From positions 3,534,001 to 3,598,000 of the forward strand of contig QYRS01000005.1 in NCBI GenBank assembly GCA_006503535.1: a stretch of DNA of 64,000 nucleotides, read 5' to 3'. Shown here piece by piece: positions 11,134 through 23,440 of the stretch. Numbering within the stretch: the first letter of the stretch is position 1; each line of letters begins with the position of its first letter. The notes under the pieces were generated by a model. It saw only the letters and a list, made by a program, of their open reading frames with translations, had not been told where the DNA came from and did no database searches. The translations under genes were made by a program, and so were the position numbers. The DNA is from Arthrinium phaeospermum (taxonomy: Eukaryota; Ascomycota; Sordariomycetes; Amphisphaeriales; Apiosporaceae).

Positions 11134-11765
11134 TTAAACCTCCGGTCGGGAGGACGGACCGGCAACACACTCCTCCTCCTCTGGAGCGGAGGGGGCAGCT
11201 GGCTCGGCCTCGGCCTCGGCCTCGGTCGACTATGAAACACAAATGTCAGTATGTCCGACGACACCACCGTGATTACAGAAGTCGAAAGATATTCTTACCG
11301 TCACCTTGCGGCGGCGGAGGAGGGACCACCCTTCGGCGGCCGGCATTGCGTGGTGCGGGTACACCCAGTCCGCCAACTCGTCCATGTCGTCGGCCTGCTG
11401 CCGACGCCGCTGGCTTCGAATGAAGCCAAAATACTGGTCGAAACACCAGCGGAAGATGCTGCGGGCGTATCTCTAAACACTGCATTAATCGCCATTCAAA
11501 GGAGGATATATATAAAGAAAAACGCATAAACTTACAATGAGTTTCTTGGCCAAAGAAACGCCGCCCGAGATTGTCAAAATGAGGCCAATAATCTTCCAAA
11601 AATTGGCGTTGGTCTATACAATTGATTAATATGGGTATATTGAGATACAGGCTCACTGTAGCGAGCAGTATAGAGATATACCTGGCATTGCTCAAGTTGA
11701 CCCCGAAGGATCTCGACCTCCTTGCCACAGTTGTGGCCGATGCCGGTTGGTTCGCTATTACTCAT
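11134..11765 (-). CDS. Small single-pass membrane protein, unit A
   Basis: Not a known family to me. Four exons, all joined in phase 0: 11765-11682, 11613-11536, 11472-11299 and 11229-11134 (gt-ag throughout), giving 143 aa. Residues 1-28 hold HNCGKEVEILRGQLEQCQ, a short amphipathic helix. Residues 29-54 are a likely transmembrane span (NFWKIIGLILTISGGVSLAKK). Residues 55-112 are basic and aromatic (FRWCFDQYFGFIRSQRRRQQ, DDMDELADWVYP). The last 31 are acidic and repetitive (STEAEAEAEP) and end in PEV. A paralogue with the same exon plan and the same 78-nt membrane exon is at 58625-59222. Intact frames across four exons argue for a real gene. It sits immediately upstream, in its own orientation, of the hairpin and array. 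Confidence 0.7.
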
Positions 11766-11851
11766 GTCAATACTGATAGACTATAGTAGCAACAGTAGAT
11801 ACTGACGGGGAAAAGGAGGTTTGGACACCGTCCATTGTTGTTGTTGCTGCT

Positions 11852-11902
11852 GTGCTTGTGCTTGTGTTTGTGCTTGTGCTTGTGCTTGTGCTTGTGCTGG
11901 TG
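11852..11902. repeat. Hexanucleotide microsatellite (tgtgct)n
   Basis: About eight near-perfect copies of gcttgt upstream of the small membrane-protein gene, preceded by a gtt trinucleotide run. Confidence 0.9.
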
Positions 11903-12246
11903 GTTGCTGCTGCTGGGCGCAAAGAAAAAGGGGGCGACAAAAAAACAAGCAGGAAATCGGTATGGTGAGGGTTGAAGAGAACAGGATTCCAAAGCCAGAG
12001 AAATTATCATTAATGTCTACGTATTTACTTGCGTTTCAACCCCTGGTCAATTCAACCCTTGGGGGCAGGCTCAACAGACTGGATTTACCGCGCTACCCCC
12101 TACTGGTTATGCCATAGATAAGGACTAGATGGACGCAACCCCTACGGCAGTTTTAAACACGAAGGTATATTAAGTTATTATGTACTAGGAACATAGTAAA
12201 GCGGTTAGAACTAGTTACTCCAACAGTCATGCGCCCAGTCGCATTT

Positions 12247-13134
12247 TCAACCCACGCAGACATAACATCCAAGCCACAAGTTGCTACAGGCAGCGTCTAC
12301 AGCAGGGTTCCAAGCCATAAATTGAGACGACGTGATGCCATTCGCTTGCTCAATAGACCAGCAACCATCGCCAGACTGAACCTGGTAGAATTTCTGACAG
12401 CCACTGGTGGTGTTTGGCATCTGGGGAGATGGCCCCGTCTCCGTCGGCGTGGCAGGGGGGTTTGCTGGTTCTGTGGTAGTAGGCTTATTCGTGGGGGTCG
12501 AGCCCGGGACTCCCACGCAGACCCAGTAGCCGAGCCAGAGATTGGAACAGGCTACCAAGTGAATATAGTGGTCAGTATTACCGCACATCTAAATCCATCA
12601 CTGGGCAGTGAGCGGGGCTTGCGTACATGTGTCAATAAACGGGTTCCACGAAGCAAAGCCGGCAGCATCAATGCCGTACTAAGACTCAATGACAGAGCAA
12701 GAGTCGCTTGAAGCTACGAGGTGGAAGCTGTTGCAGTTGGCGGCAAGACCAGACTGTGTCGGCTCGTGAGGAGAAGACGGCGCCGTGGTGGTGGCCGGGG
12801 CCGCGGTTGTCCTGGTAGGATGGGCGGTGGTGCTTACCGGCGCCCTGGCTGTCGTCGTCGTCGTCGTCGCGGCGGGGCCCGAAGTGGCCGTACCGACCAC
12901 ACAGTAGTTCTGGCCGGCGACCAAGTCCCCTGGGCACGAGACGCGAGGGTTAATGGCGGCAAAGGCATCCGGCGTGAGACCCCAGGCGGCTGCGAACGAG
13001 GAGCAGGAGTCGCCATTGCTGGCACCCGTCTCGATGTCGCACTGGACTGCGACGGCCTGGCGGGCCTGGATCACGCGCGATGCGATCAGCTGCGGGGCAA
13101 GGGCCAGGACGAAGAAGGCAGTGGCGCGGGTCAT
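12247..13134 (-). pseudogene. LysM effector-type protein with in-frame TAG
   Basis: Exons 13134-12627 and 12551-12247 (intron gtacgc ... tggtag). Start at 13134 opens a signal peptide (MTRATAFFVLALAPQLIAS). LysM 1 spans about residues 30-80 (GDSCSSFAAAWGLT ... NPRVSCPGDL), a Thr/Pro linker follows, then LysM 2 (CNSFHLVASSDSCSVIES). A TAG at 12681-12679 falls inside LysM 2; the frame continues correctly beyond it (YGIDAAGFASWNP) through the intron to CSNLWLGYWVCVG and a third LysM (YQVQSGDGCWSIEQANGIT). LysM effectors bind chitin fragments outside the cell and mask them. The domain layout and its position next to a LysM chitinase match the usual fungal pairing. Truncation at residue 151 would leave one whole LysM. 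Confidence 0.8.
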
Positions 13135-13909
13135 CGTAGCGATGGTCTTCAGGGGCAATACACGGGGCAAAGGCTATTGACAGAAGACGGGAACCCGTGT
13201 CAATGCTGGCTGCTGGTCTAAGCAGGACTTCTAAACAGATATGGTGTTAAAGTAATACACTGAATATGTGGTTGCAAACCGTCTTCAACACTTCCTACCG
13301 GATGCCATTCACCATTATTTCCCACGATTACTCTACATCTAATGCCCTTTGTCCTTTCGACTTGCTTCTTCCCAGGTCGACTCGATCTAACAACGCGAAA
13401 ATATTGAACCCAACCAACAGCGATGGCAAGACTCTCACGTTGTGCAATCGGACGTTGTCCCCATCTGGGCAATTGATATTGTCGGCAATATGTTATAACG
13501 GTCGTCTGATGTCCATTATCGAGACCACCCACGTTTTGATATGCTGCATCGTGATTGGTCCGGAACAACTTCCCCTCGGAGCGCGATCCAACCCTTGTCC
13601 CTCGGTGGCTCGTTGCAACCCTACCCAGGCTAAGCATCATATCTCGGTGACCTCTTCCGGCGCAGTGACTGCGGCACAGTCAATGCTGAGGGCCTGGACA
13701 CAGCATCTCCGGATTTAAGCCTTTCGGGCCGTCCACCAAGAGCTCTTACCCCTGAACCCCCGGTCTGGGCAGGGCTGCATCAATGAGACGTGCTACGCCA
13801 CTTCGGTTCTCCAAGTAAGGACCTTTCATATTCCTCTTGACTGTGCCGCACTGGATCAGTCTCTCCTTGCTTCTCGTTCCTTTCCACGCCTATCCTCCAG
13901 TCCTTTACC
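13135..13909. other. Intergenic between LysM gene and DUF7136 gene
   Basis: Shared upstream region of two divergent genes. Short open frames on both strands (up to 150 codons) show no motifs. No gene supported. Confidence 0.5.
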
Positions 13910-14749
13910 ATGGCTGCGCTTTCGCATTTGGTCATGCTGCCCCTCGCGCTCTTGTGCTGGGCGGCGCAGGTTGGAGCCACGACCTTCCCGGCGACGGTGG
14001 AAGTCGACCTAATCTTCCCCCAGAACGAGACCTACGCGCCCACGGAAATATTTCCCTTCGTGTTCGCCTGGCAAAATGCCGCACTGGCGCCGTCGCTTAA
14101 CCCGGGCATCAACATGGTCTTCAACCTGTGGAACGATAGCAAATCGGCAGCAAACCCCGAGATCGTCCTGTCGACGCTCGACCTAAGCAACACCATCTTC
14201 AACGCCAGCGGTCCCACCTTCGTCTACGGGTACAAGCTCAACTTCACCAGCGGCCTCGGGGACGGCCCGTGGCACGTGCGTATGACTTGGGAAACGATGG
14301 CCGGCAACTGCTCCGACCACGGACTATACTTTGGCGGTGGCTACGTCCAACCTGGCGGCGTTGAGTTCACCATACAGAAGGGCGGCCGACAGCCCGACCT
14401 CGTGGCCGCCACCTCAGACAAGGAGCGCTGCAAGAACATACCGCATGCTGCCTTCAACATCACAGGCACGCAGTTTCGCCGACCCCAACCGACCCGGCCC
14501 CACGACAGTTGTGCCGTCTTCTCAGACGTGCAGCCCCGGCCGGAGGGCGATCCTTGTAAAGTCCAAGTCAGCCCCTCGGCGGCAAGCAGCATTGCGGCCG
14601 CGATCAGAAGCAGCGAGTGTGCTGTCCCCCACCCCGTTATCGGCGGCTGCAACCCAAGTAGTGCGGCAGCGGGGTGGAAGCAGGGTGTGGAGGGTTTTGC
14701 GGCTTCTGGTGGTATACTGGCAGCGTTGGTGGCTATATGGAGTCTCTAG
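13910..14749 (+). CDS. DUF7136-type secreted, GPI-anchored protein
   Basis: Intronless, 279 aa. An N-terminal signal peptide (MAALSHLVMLPLALLCWAAQVGA) precedes a domain I recognise as DUF7136 from its opening (TFPATVEVDLIFPQNETYAP), its FVFAWQNAALAPSLNP block, several N-glycosylation sequons and a paired-Cys region ending PHPVIGGCNPS. The C-terminus is a small-residue stretch and a hydrophobic tail (GFAASGGILAALVAIWSL), as in GPI-anchored wall proteins. Biochemical role of the domain is unknown. It lies between the LysM effector and the LysM chitinase; unlike them it is intact. Confidence 0.85.
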   Translation: MAALSHLVMLPLALLCWAAQVGATTFPATVEVDLIFPQNETYAPTEIFPFVFAWQNAALAPSLNPGINMVFNLWNDSKSAANPEIVLSTLDLSNTIFNASGPTFVYGYKLNFTSGLGDGPWHVRMTWETMAGNCSDHGLYFGGGYVQPGGVEFTIQKGGRQPDLVAATSDKERCKNIPHAAFNITGTQFRRPQPTRPHDSCAVFSDVQPRPEGDPCKVQVSPSAASSIAAAIRSSECAVPHPVIGGCNPSSAAAGWKQGVEGFAASGGILAALVAIWSL

Positions 14750-15392
14750 AGCAGCCGAGAGATGCTAACTCCCGGTACTGCGAGCTTCTCTTCAAGCTTT
14801 GGTTTATAGTTACTCATATAATGTTCTCGCGAGTCTGTGGTTTTATTGTGTATTAGCCTTTGTAGCCAAATCTGTCCCATACCCCCATTCTACAGCTAGA
14901 ATCAATTATACAGATGTTATTCCAAAGTCACGAAACATACTTAATCCTGTTTACTGGACGGAAAGAACATGCCATGTCATTCGCTCATGTCGGCTCCTAG
15001 TTTCCAGTTCAAGTACGACGCAACAAATAACAATGACTCGCCAGCTTTGGGATGCGTACCGTTTGCCATTTGTCCTTGGGCGAGAGTGACCCTAGACACG
15101 GGGGCCACTCCAATCCCGACTAGAGGGACCACCTCGGGCGTATTTGTGGTAACAATCTTAAATCGGTAGAGGAACCAACATGTAATTATATCCCGCGGGT
15201 AAACTTCACGGACGAATGTCCGTATTGGATTCATTGCATGATCCTGCGCCGCACTCATCACAGGGTCTGTACTGCATGTGTTAGCGATTTCATGCTCGGT
15301 CTAGAAGTGTTTTCATTGCAGAAATGTCAAAGTGAGAGACGTGCAAATTCCGCGTGAGCGGATTGGACCACAGACTGTCCTGGTCATCGCCG
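14750..15392. other. Intergenic upstream of chitinase
   Basis: No gene seen. Leads into the TATA element of the chitinase. Confidence 0.5.
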
Positions 15393-15400
15393 TATATAAA
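15393..15400 (+). promoter_or_regulatory. TATA box of the chitinase
   Basis: tatataaa about 107 nt before the ATG at 15507, in a non-coding stretch ending in a pyrimidine-rich leader. Confidence 0.55.
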
Positions 15401-15506
15401 GATCACTACCTCGCCCCTGGTTTGTAAACAATAAAAAGGACACCGCCATCGGTTCACTCGAACCCATTCCATTCCCTCTCTTGCCAGTACACTTCTGAAC
15501 ACGGCG

Positions 15507-18500
15507 ATGCTTTCTCTTCAACACGTAGCAACCGCCCTAGGCGCTGCTGCTCTCTTCCTTCCCCTTGGAGCAGTGGAGGCCGCGTCGGGCATCCAGGCCA
15601 ATCTGCGGCAGCCAGCCGCCGTCTATTACCAAGGCCGGAATGACTGCCCTGTCCTCTGCAGCGTATCGGGCCCCGACCCAGCCAACTGGACGGCCTACCA
15701 CAATCTAGATCAGGTGGCATCTTGCAAACAGACAGTCTTTTACTACTTCTCGATCCATGATGCGGTAGATGACAGCAGTATACCGCACCGCATCTACGCC
15801 TGTACTTCCTTCGGCGCAGTCAAGAAGCCGGGCGTGGAGGCGACCCAAGTCACGCCAGCGGTACAAACCCTCGACAATGCATCCTTCAAATTGGGACGCT
15901 GGAACGAGACCGCCCCGCGTGGCATCGACTTGCGGACACTGTCCAAGGATATGCGACGATTTCTGGACGCCGGCTACACGACGGCCGAGAACAGACCGCT
16001 CATGCTGTTCGCCCAAACCGCCAGCAGCACGGCCGGCTTGTAAATGGGCAAGGGCCTGCAGTTCCAATCCACGGCGGCCGACGCTCTGGTCAAGATGGAG
16101 AACGCGCTGTTCACCACCAACAGCACGGGTGGCAGCGTGGCCATGCAGCTCTGTGAGGACGGTTACGACAGTGACCACGTGTTCGGGTTCATGGCCACGA
16201 GCAATACCTCCTTTACTCCGGTGCAGTATGCGTTGCGAGGCTGGGCTAATGCGACTTGTCTGACCTTTGACACGGAGCAGGAAGTCATTGGTAAAGCCGT
16301 CTTCACGGCGCCATTAGTTTTGGCGTCCAACCAAACAGCCAACTCGACCGGGACCAATGCACCCTCCTATGGCAGCCCGTTGGCCTCCCGGCGGGCGGTT
16401 CGGGCTCGCGGTGGCTGGAGACGGACACTGGCCAACCCGACGCCGAAGCGCAACGCTGACGGATCTTGCCAGACGTATACGGTCCAGCTGGAGGATTCCT
16501 GCTGGGCCATTGCAGACGCTCACGGCCTAAAGGTCGAAGACCTCGAGAAGTACAACGAGAAGACGTGGGCCTGGAGCGGCTGCAACCGGCTCTTCGCCAA
16601 GAGCGTCATCTGTCTCACCAGTGGATCGCCGCCTATGCCCGCGCCCCTGGCCAACGCCGTGTGCGGCCCCCAGAAGCCCGGCACGATGGCACCAACCGGC
16701 GGTATGGACGACATCTCCCTTCTGAACCCGTGTCCGCTCAATGCCTGCTGCGACGCCTGGGGCCAGTGCGGCATCACGGCCGACTTCTGCACCGACACCA
16801 ACACCGGCGCTCCCGGCACGGCCAAGCCCGGCACCAACGGTTGCATCTCCAAATGCGGCACCAATGTCGTGATAGGCAGCAAGCCCAGCCAGTTTATTAA
16901 GCTGGGCTACTACGAAGGCTACGGCATGAGCCGGGATTGCTTGTATCAAGACGCCCGGCAGATCGACACGAGCAAGTATACACATCTGCATTTTGCCTTT
17001 GGCGTGCTGAGCGCCGACTACCAGGTCTCAACTGGCAATGCGCTCAGTACGTACGAGTTTGATAGTTTCAAGCGCCTGGGCGGTGTCCACCGCGTGCTTT
17101 CTTTCGGCGGCTGGGCCTTCTCTACGGAACCCAGCACCTACGATATCTTCCGCAACGGGGTGACGGCGGCCAACCGCCTGGCTATGGCCACTAGTATTGC
17201 TAATTTTATTAAGGCTAATGACCTGGATGGCGTGGATATTGATTGGGAATACCCCGGCGTAAGTTGAACCTCATTCCGTGATGACTTCAAAACTTGGGTA
17301 CTGACGGTTGCCAAGGCCCCTGACATTCCTGGCATCCCCTCCGGTGGCGAGAGCGACGGCGCCAACTACCTTGCCTTCCTAGTCGTGCTCAAGAGCCTTC
17401 TTCCCGGAAAGACCGTGTCTATCGCGGCCCCGGCTTCATACTGGTACCTCAAGGCCTTCCCCATTGACAAGATCGCCAAGGTGGTGGACTACATCGTCTA
17501 CATGACGTACGATCTACACGGCCAATGGGATGCCAAGAATAGCTGGTCGCAGGAGGGCTGTCCCACCGGCATGTGTCTGCGTAGCCATGTCAATCTGACC
17601 GAGACCAGGACGGCGCTGGCCATGGTGAGAGCCACCCCCTTTTTTCTTATCAGTGGCCCCTCTCTTTTCCTGCTACATTCACTGACTAGTCCTTCTTGCT
17701 TTAGATAACCAAGGCCGGTGTACCATCCAACAAAGTCGTCGTGGGTGTCAGTAGCTACGGCCGCTCCTTTGCCATGGCCGACCCTGGCTGCCACACGCCT
17801 GACTGCTTCTTCACCGGCACCGCCAGCCTGTCCAATGCGGCCAAGGGCCCTTGTACCGACACGGCCGGCTACATCTCCAACGCCGAGATCTTTGATATCA
17901 TCGACGGCAAAACCGGGCCCTTGGCGACTCGACAGAGCCGGATCAACCAGAACTATATCGACAGCACCAGCCACAGTCGCATTGTCGTCTACGATGACAA
18001 CCAGTGGGTCGCATTCATGGACGACGGCATCCTCGCCCAGCGCGCCGCCGTCTACCGCGGGCTCGGCATGGGGGGCACCACCAACTGGGCCACCGACCTG
18101 GAGACGTACCACGACCCGCCCGACACCAGCGACTCCTGGGCCTCGTTCCGGTCCAGCGTGGCGCTCGGCGACGACCCGTACGCCGAGGGCGCCCGCACGG
18201 GCAACTGGTCGCACATCACGTGCTCCGATCCCTCGGTGCAGGGGCTGAACACCTTCTCCCCCGCCCAGCGCTGGGCCATGATGGACGCGCGCGACGCCTG
18301 GGCCGACGTCCGCCAGGTCTGGACCGAGATCGACCAGCCCAAGGGCTGGAACTTCACCAAGTCCGTCGCCAACACCATCCACGGGCCCGAGCTCGGGGGA
18401 TGCGCCAAAATCGGCCACAGCAACTGCGACCAGACGCTGCAGTGCTCGGGCTTCGTGGGCGGCAAGGCGGGCGCGGCCGGCTACGAGATCTGGAATTCCA

Positions 18501-20195
18501 TGGTCATCATTCACGAGGTATTGCCCCGCCAAAAGACGGAACGCTGACAGCCACACGAAGCTAATCATTCTCCATCCAGATTTATGAGGATTTCCATACG
18601 GCTCTATTCGAGGCCGCCGCGGCGACTCTGGACCCGGCCCTCAGGGACTTCGAGAACTCATTTGCTCCGATTCCACCGCCGTTCGACACCAAATGGCTGG
18701 ATATTCTCTTGGCCGCCGTGAGTCTGGTGGGCACCGTCGCTGTTTCGGGGTACTTCAATTCAGGTACGTACTGTATCTTACTTGTGCCTGTCCTCGTATC
18801 TCCCTGCCAATTTGAACTAATTGGTCCCTGCAGTGCTCAAGGCCTTGCCGTACTTCAAAGCCAACTCGGTGTCCTACGACAACTACAAGGACACGGCCAA
18901 GGCCATGGTAAGCTTCAGCACTTCCATCGCCGGAACACTTACTGGCACAAAAAGCGACGGGTAAGACAGCCTCCCCCCTGCTCCTTGGGCATTTTTTCTT
19001 CAATTCCCTTGTGTCCGCTCCGCCCACTAACGCAGTGGAACCTAATCCTAGCGTCGGTTGGACGGCCGAGAAGCAAGACGCCTTTTCCAATTACATGGGT
19101 CAAGTTGTTACGGCCTGGGCGAATGTCACCGAGTTCTCCCTCAAAAGTCTATTCAGCGGCGAGCCTGATTCCCTCGAACTTCTCACCACCATGATTGCCG
19201 ACGGCAAACTCATCGACGGCACCGTCAACAACGTCCTCCTGTCCCCCGACCTCACGGTAAGCAACTCGGAGCTGCGGGGCAGCATTGCCAAGGTCCTGTT
19301 CGCCTTCGCCATCCCGCAGCTCTGGTCCGTCGCGGGGACGCGCGCCTTCGTCCTCGACTCGGGCTACGACTGCGGCACCATCGACCCGGAGTCCCGATAC
19401 CTCGACGCCGGCACCATGCACGCGACGGCCGGCTGCTACCCCCAGGGCCCCGGCGGCAAGCTGTACTACCTCGTGCACCCCTACGGCAACGCCCAGACCT
19501 GCGGCGGCGGCGACGGCACCGCCGCCGCCTGCCACGACAACCCTTTCTCGGCGCCGCCCGGGCTCGACACCCTCGACGGCTCCCGCTTCGGCGGCGTCCG
19601 GCTCGACGACCTCATCGCGGGGGCCGTGCGCACCTACCTGCAGAACGGGCGGCAGAACGGCGGGCCCGCGACGGACCCGGCCAACGGCGGCTCTTTCGAC
19701 GACCTGCTGGCGCAGGACGTGACCACGCCCGGCTTCATCCGCATCCCCGTCTGCAGCGCCGACGTAGCCTACGCGGCCTGGTCCGACGACGACGTGCACG
19801 ACGACGTGCCGAACTACCCGTGCTACATCAAGCCGTCCATCAGCGACTGCGGCGACACAACGTTCGAGGACCAGACCTCGGACGCGTCGCCGTCCGTCGC
19901 TGACTGCATGGCCATGGTGAACAACATCCGCGGCACGCAGGGCGAGTGGGAGATTGAGAACGCCGTCGGGACGCAGCACGAGATCGCGCACTCGCCCAAC
20001 TACGAGTGCAGGTTTGGCGTGCAGGGCAAGGGCAAGAACGGCAACATCGATTTCCACGTCGGCGCCAAAGATATTGTCGACATTGTCGAGGATGCCATCA
20101 AGCGGTACGGCGGCGGTGGCAAGGTCGGGGCTAAGGGCCGGATGAGCTGTAGGGGGACGGTGAAGGGTCAAGACGTTGAGTGGGGTCTGTACTAG
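15507..20195 (+). pseudogene. Killer-toxin-like LysM/CBM18/GH18/Hce2 chitinase, in-frame TAA
   Basis: Six exons: 15507-17258, 17316-17624, 17705-18517, 18580-18763, 18834-18960, 19052-20195, all with gt-ag introns, about 1,443 codons. Signal peptide (MLSLQHVATALGAAALFLPLGAVEA); LysM near residue 321 (YTVQLEDSCWAI); hevein-like chitin-binding domain near 384-430 (CGPQKPG, LNACCDAWGQCG); GH18 from GYYEGYGMSRDC with DGVDIDWE (catalytic Glu 581) and SYGRSF; C-terminal Hce2 domain (Ecp2-homologue: GNIDFHVGAKDIVDIVEDAIK to the end). This is the subgroup C fungal chitinase plan, compared with the zymocin alpha/beta subunit. TAA at 16041-16043 (codon 179) interrupts an otherwise clean frame; no indel occurs in over 4 kb of coding sequence. 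It truncates the product before every domain. Confidence 0.85.
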
Positions 20196-20487
20196 TGTTC
20201 TGCGTGCACTTAGAGGTACCAAACAGATCACAAGTACCATATCAAACTTCATTGAGCATTGTCCATTGTTGATGCCCCTTTCTGTATCCGGTTCTGGCAG
20301 AGTTGCTTTATTATGTTGGCTTCCGTCTTTGTCTGTTCATCCCACACGCGGGACCTCGTCGAGGGACAAAGGATGGACAATCCCAAATAATAAGCTCGGC
20401 ATCGAGTACTGTCCATGTCTTCCCCATTGCCAAAATTTCACTTTTGCCCACCGGGATACGGAGAAGACAGGCTCTTTGACAATAGCC

Positions 20488-22084
20488 ATGGCCAGTGATG
20501 ACAAGTTCAGACTATCAATTACTGAATCCAAGCTAACTACCTATTTTTCTGCACGCCCGAACAATTTCCAATTTGAGCGGTGGCTGGGCAGCGGCGCAGG
20601 CGCAAATGCCTATCTCGTGCGATATCGAAAGCAAGCCGGCGATCGGTGGGGCAGAATCGTGGTTAAAACGCCGCTTGGCATTTCAGAAACAGGCTATGAT
20701 GAGGACCCGTTCGGTGTAGGATTTGGTGTCGAAGAATTCAAGGAAGAAACAAAACTGTTAGACGTAAGCTCCTGTCCACCCCCCCTGTTTCCTTTGCTTT
20801 TTGGCCATCCCTGAGCTGCCGTTACTGACTTGTTTTCTTTTATCTTTTCGCAGACCATACGTACCAGGCACCTGGTCAGACTCATCAAGTTCAGTAACAG
20901 CGACGATCCTCTGAGACAAAACGGGGCCGACGACTTTTTCAAGAGATGGATCTATCTCGAATACCTCCCACACGGGACCCTCACAGAGCTTGCGCGCAAG
21001 TGCGAAGCCCATCAGGTTGCCCACCTTCCCAACAGGCTGCTGTGGCGGATGTTCATGTGCCTTCTTCGAGCGTGCGTCGCCATGGCCTACGTTCCCGACG
21101 TCCCGGTCGACCGCTATGACGAGAACGAGGAGCCTTGCCCCGTAGATGATAGAAGCATAGGCTATACCCACAACGATATGCATAGCGACAACAGTGAGTC
21201 TTCCCTTGCCCTTCACCCTACTTCTTCTTATTGGCCGACTACTCATCACCCCATTTTAGTTATGATTGGCGATATGATAAATGACCCGGATGACATCGAA
21301 CATTCAATAAGCCCAGTTGTCAAGTTTATCGATCTAGAGGTTTGTTCTCAATAGTAAGTACACCCCCACCCACCCTGGCAATCAAAGCTGTCCCGTCCGC
21401 ATCTGCCCTTACATTCCTGTTACTAACGACCCACCCACCCAAACTTACAGCGCCGGCGGAGAAGGCAAAGGCGTCCAGTCGAACCTGGAGCTCGTCTCCA
21501 GCAACATGGTCGAGCTGATCCTCTTCAAGAGCTTTTTCAACATCGACTTCGGCGAGGCTCCTACCGGGACGGACAGCAACGCCGTCTGGTTCGAGCCGGG
21601 CGGGTACCGCGACGGCTTCGCCACGACCGCCAAGCCGCTGCTCCCCGACCCCGACGACATGTTCACGGAGTGGCCGGCCCCCTGGCTGGACCCGGACCTG
21701 CGCCGGCTGATTTGCGAGTGCGCGGCCGTCAAGGAGACGCTGCGGCCCCGGCTGCGCAACGATCTGCTGACGGAGGTCCTCGAGGCCATCGAGACGCGCG
21801 ACGCGGACTACTACCGCGATAAGGACTACTGTGACGACGCGGAGGCCGAGGAGGACGATGCCATCCTCGACCTCCTGCAGCGCGTCCTGGGGGCGGCGCG
21901 CCCGGTCTCGCCCAGGCCAGAGCCCAGACCCGATGAGGACGAGGCTGGAGAGGGACCCGAGTCTATGGACGTTGATCCACCGGCGGCAGGGCCGAGTCAA
22001 CGACGTAGAGACAGGGATGGGCGGTCGGCGAGTCCGGAGAGCTCAGGGGAAAGGTTTCGACGATACAACTTTCGCCCTAGGTGA
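20488..22084 (+). CDS. Protein kinase-like protein
   Basis: Exons 20488-20763, 20854-21193, 21260-21353 and 21451-22084 give 447 aa. Kinase landmarks are in order: glycine loop GSGAGANAYLVRY (around residue 35), VVK lysine in RIVVKTPL, hinge YLEYLPHGTLTEL, catalytic loop HNDMHSDNIM (Asp and Asn kept; HRD Arg is Asn) and a metal-binding FIDLE in place of DFG. The C-terminal part is acidic then arginine-rich (DDAEAEEDDAI ... RRRDRDGRS). It resembles the many orphan kinase-like proteins expanded in fungal accessory regions; substrate unknown. The Glu for Gly in FIDLE and the lack of HRD make full activity uncertain. It directly follows the chitinase but is probably independent. Confidence 0.75.
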
Positions 22085-23147
22085 TGGACTGGTGCTTTGG
22101 ATATCAACAGCCGCTATAAGGCAGGGTCCATCGCTCGGGAGGCTCTGAGCGTGGGCATGGGCGTGCGAGGGACGTTGCCTATTGTATATCACCAATGTAG
22201 ATAATGATCTGTAGATACTGCGGTCGGTTAGTGTATGATTGCATGTGTCACTCAATAAGATATGGTCTTGATTCGGACGTGATAGTGGAGAACCTTAGTA
22301 CTTGAAATAGTACTAACATTAAGTATTCAAGCTCCACGACCCATCCGAGGCTACTTACCGACACACACGACAAGACTTCACGAGTCCCAACTTGGAGGGA
22401 TCAATATCACACAAAGTACCTAAGTCTTCCAGAAGATGACATTTCAAGTGCTGGTCCGATGTCTTGATGGCGAGCCAAATCCCTATTGCCAGGATATAAG
22501 GCGTCACTTCCGTCAGGCAGTTTGTAGCCTGCTCCGTGTGAGTCTTTTGTTCCTGCCGGGGAGCCTTGTTATGAATCGAAAAAAACAAAAGAACAAAAAG
22601 TAACATGATAAGCAACCCAAGGTCAGTAGATACGGTGGTCCCAACCCACCCCCCTTATCGCGCGGTTATTCCACCAAGCGCCAATGTTTATTCCATATTA
22701 TTCCATCCTCCTACCGTAACATTGTATAAATACGCAAGGTTTTCTGTTCCTTGGCCTTTCCCACCAACAAGGAACTTCCTGTCTCGTGTCGCCCCCTTTT
22801 ACCTGGGCGGTGCCGACGTGACAAAGGAGTTTGTGCAGCCTACGTACAGATTGACGCCGGGAACTGGGGCGCCGCGCACACCACTCTAGCCGTTGGGACC
22901 AGCTCACAGTGCCGCATATTAACGCGCGCATTACCGCCACCCTTGCACACGTGCCAATTCTTTGTTCGGTATGTCTCCGTTGACCAATGTTGTGTACAGT
23001 CAGATTATACCCGCTTAGCCTGGTAGTCTGGTATGGCACGAGACACATCTCTACCGCACTGGACACACAAAAGCCTCAGTATACCAGCCTCCTATCAATC
23101 GTGACATGGGGGTAATGCATAATAGAATGCTTTCTGTAGGGCTCTGT
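22085..23147. other. Intergenic, no gene seen
   Basis: Only short open frames without motifs. A minus-strand frame at 22355-22615 starts with a hydrophobic stretch (LFVLLFFSIHNK), but nothing else supports it. Confidence 0.45.
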
Positions 23148-23440
23148 CTATATCTTGCCCGTGCCCCGGGGGTGCTTCTTATTGTTACGGGCAATGTTAT
23201 CCTCGGTCAGGTGCTTCTCCCTTTTCAGCTTGTCCTCGTTGTACAAGAAGTCGCAGTTCAGGTACTGGTGTTCGTGGTCCAGGCCCAGCGCCTGGCCGAG
23301 TTCGTGCAGGACCATGTGCTGAGTCCAGTCCAGCGTCTTTATGGTGGCATTGTTTTCGGGGGAAGGGAAAACCATCTCTCCATCTCCGCGCCGATGTCGA
23401 TGAATCGAGGCCACGATCTGGCGTTGGATGGCCCTTGCGT
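23148..23440 (-). pseudogene. Metalloprotease (astacin-like) fragment, zinc site altered
   Basis: About 95 codons from AIQRQIVASIHR to a TAG at 23148-23150. It carries the zinc signature as HELGQALGLDHEH, where metzincins have HExxHxxGxxH: the second His is Gln. The region before is in another frame (from about 23480), and the rest of a catalytic domain, propeptide and signal peptide are missing. I read it as a decayed relic. An alternative is a truncated non-catalytic protein, but there is no start codon in suitable position. Confidence 0.6.

Noticed and set aside
11229..11290. gcctcg repeats near 11205-11226 as a separate microsatellite
   Set aside because: They are the coding end of the small membrane-protein gene (EA repeats).
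17498..20252. Two minus-strand frames of 356 and 367 codons across the chitinase
   Set aside because: Antisense shadows of exons 2-3 and 6; no start context, no motifs, and the sense strand is unambiguous.
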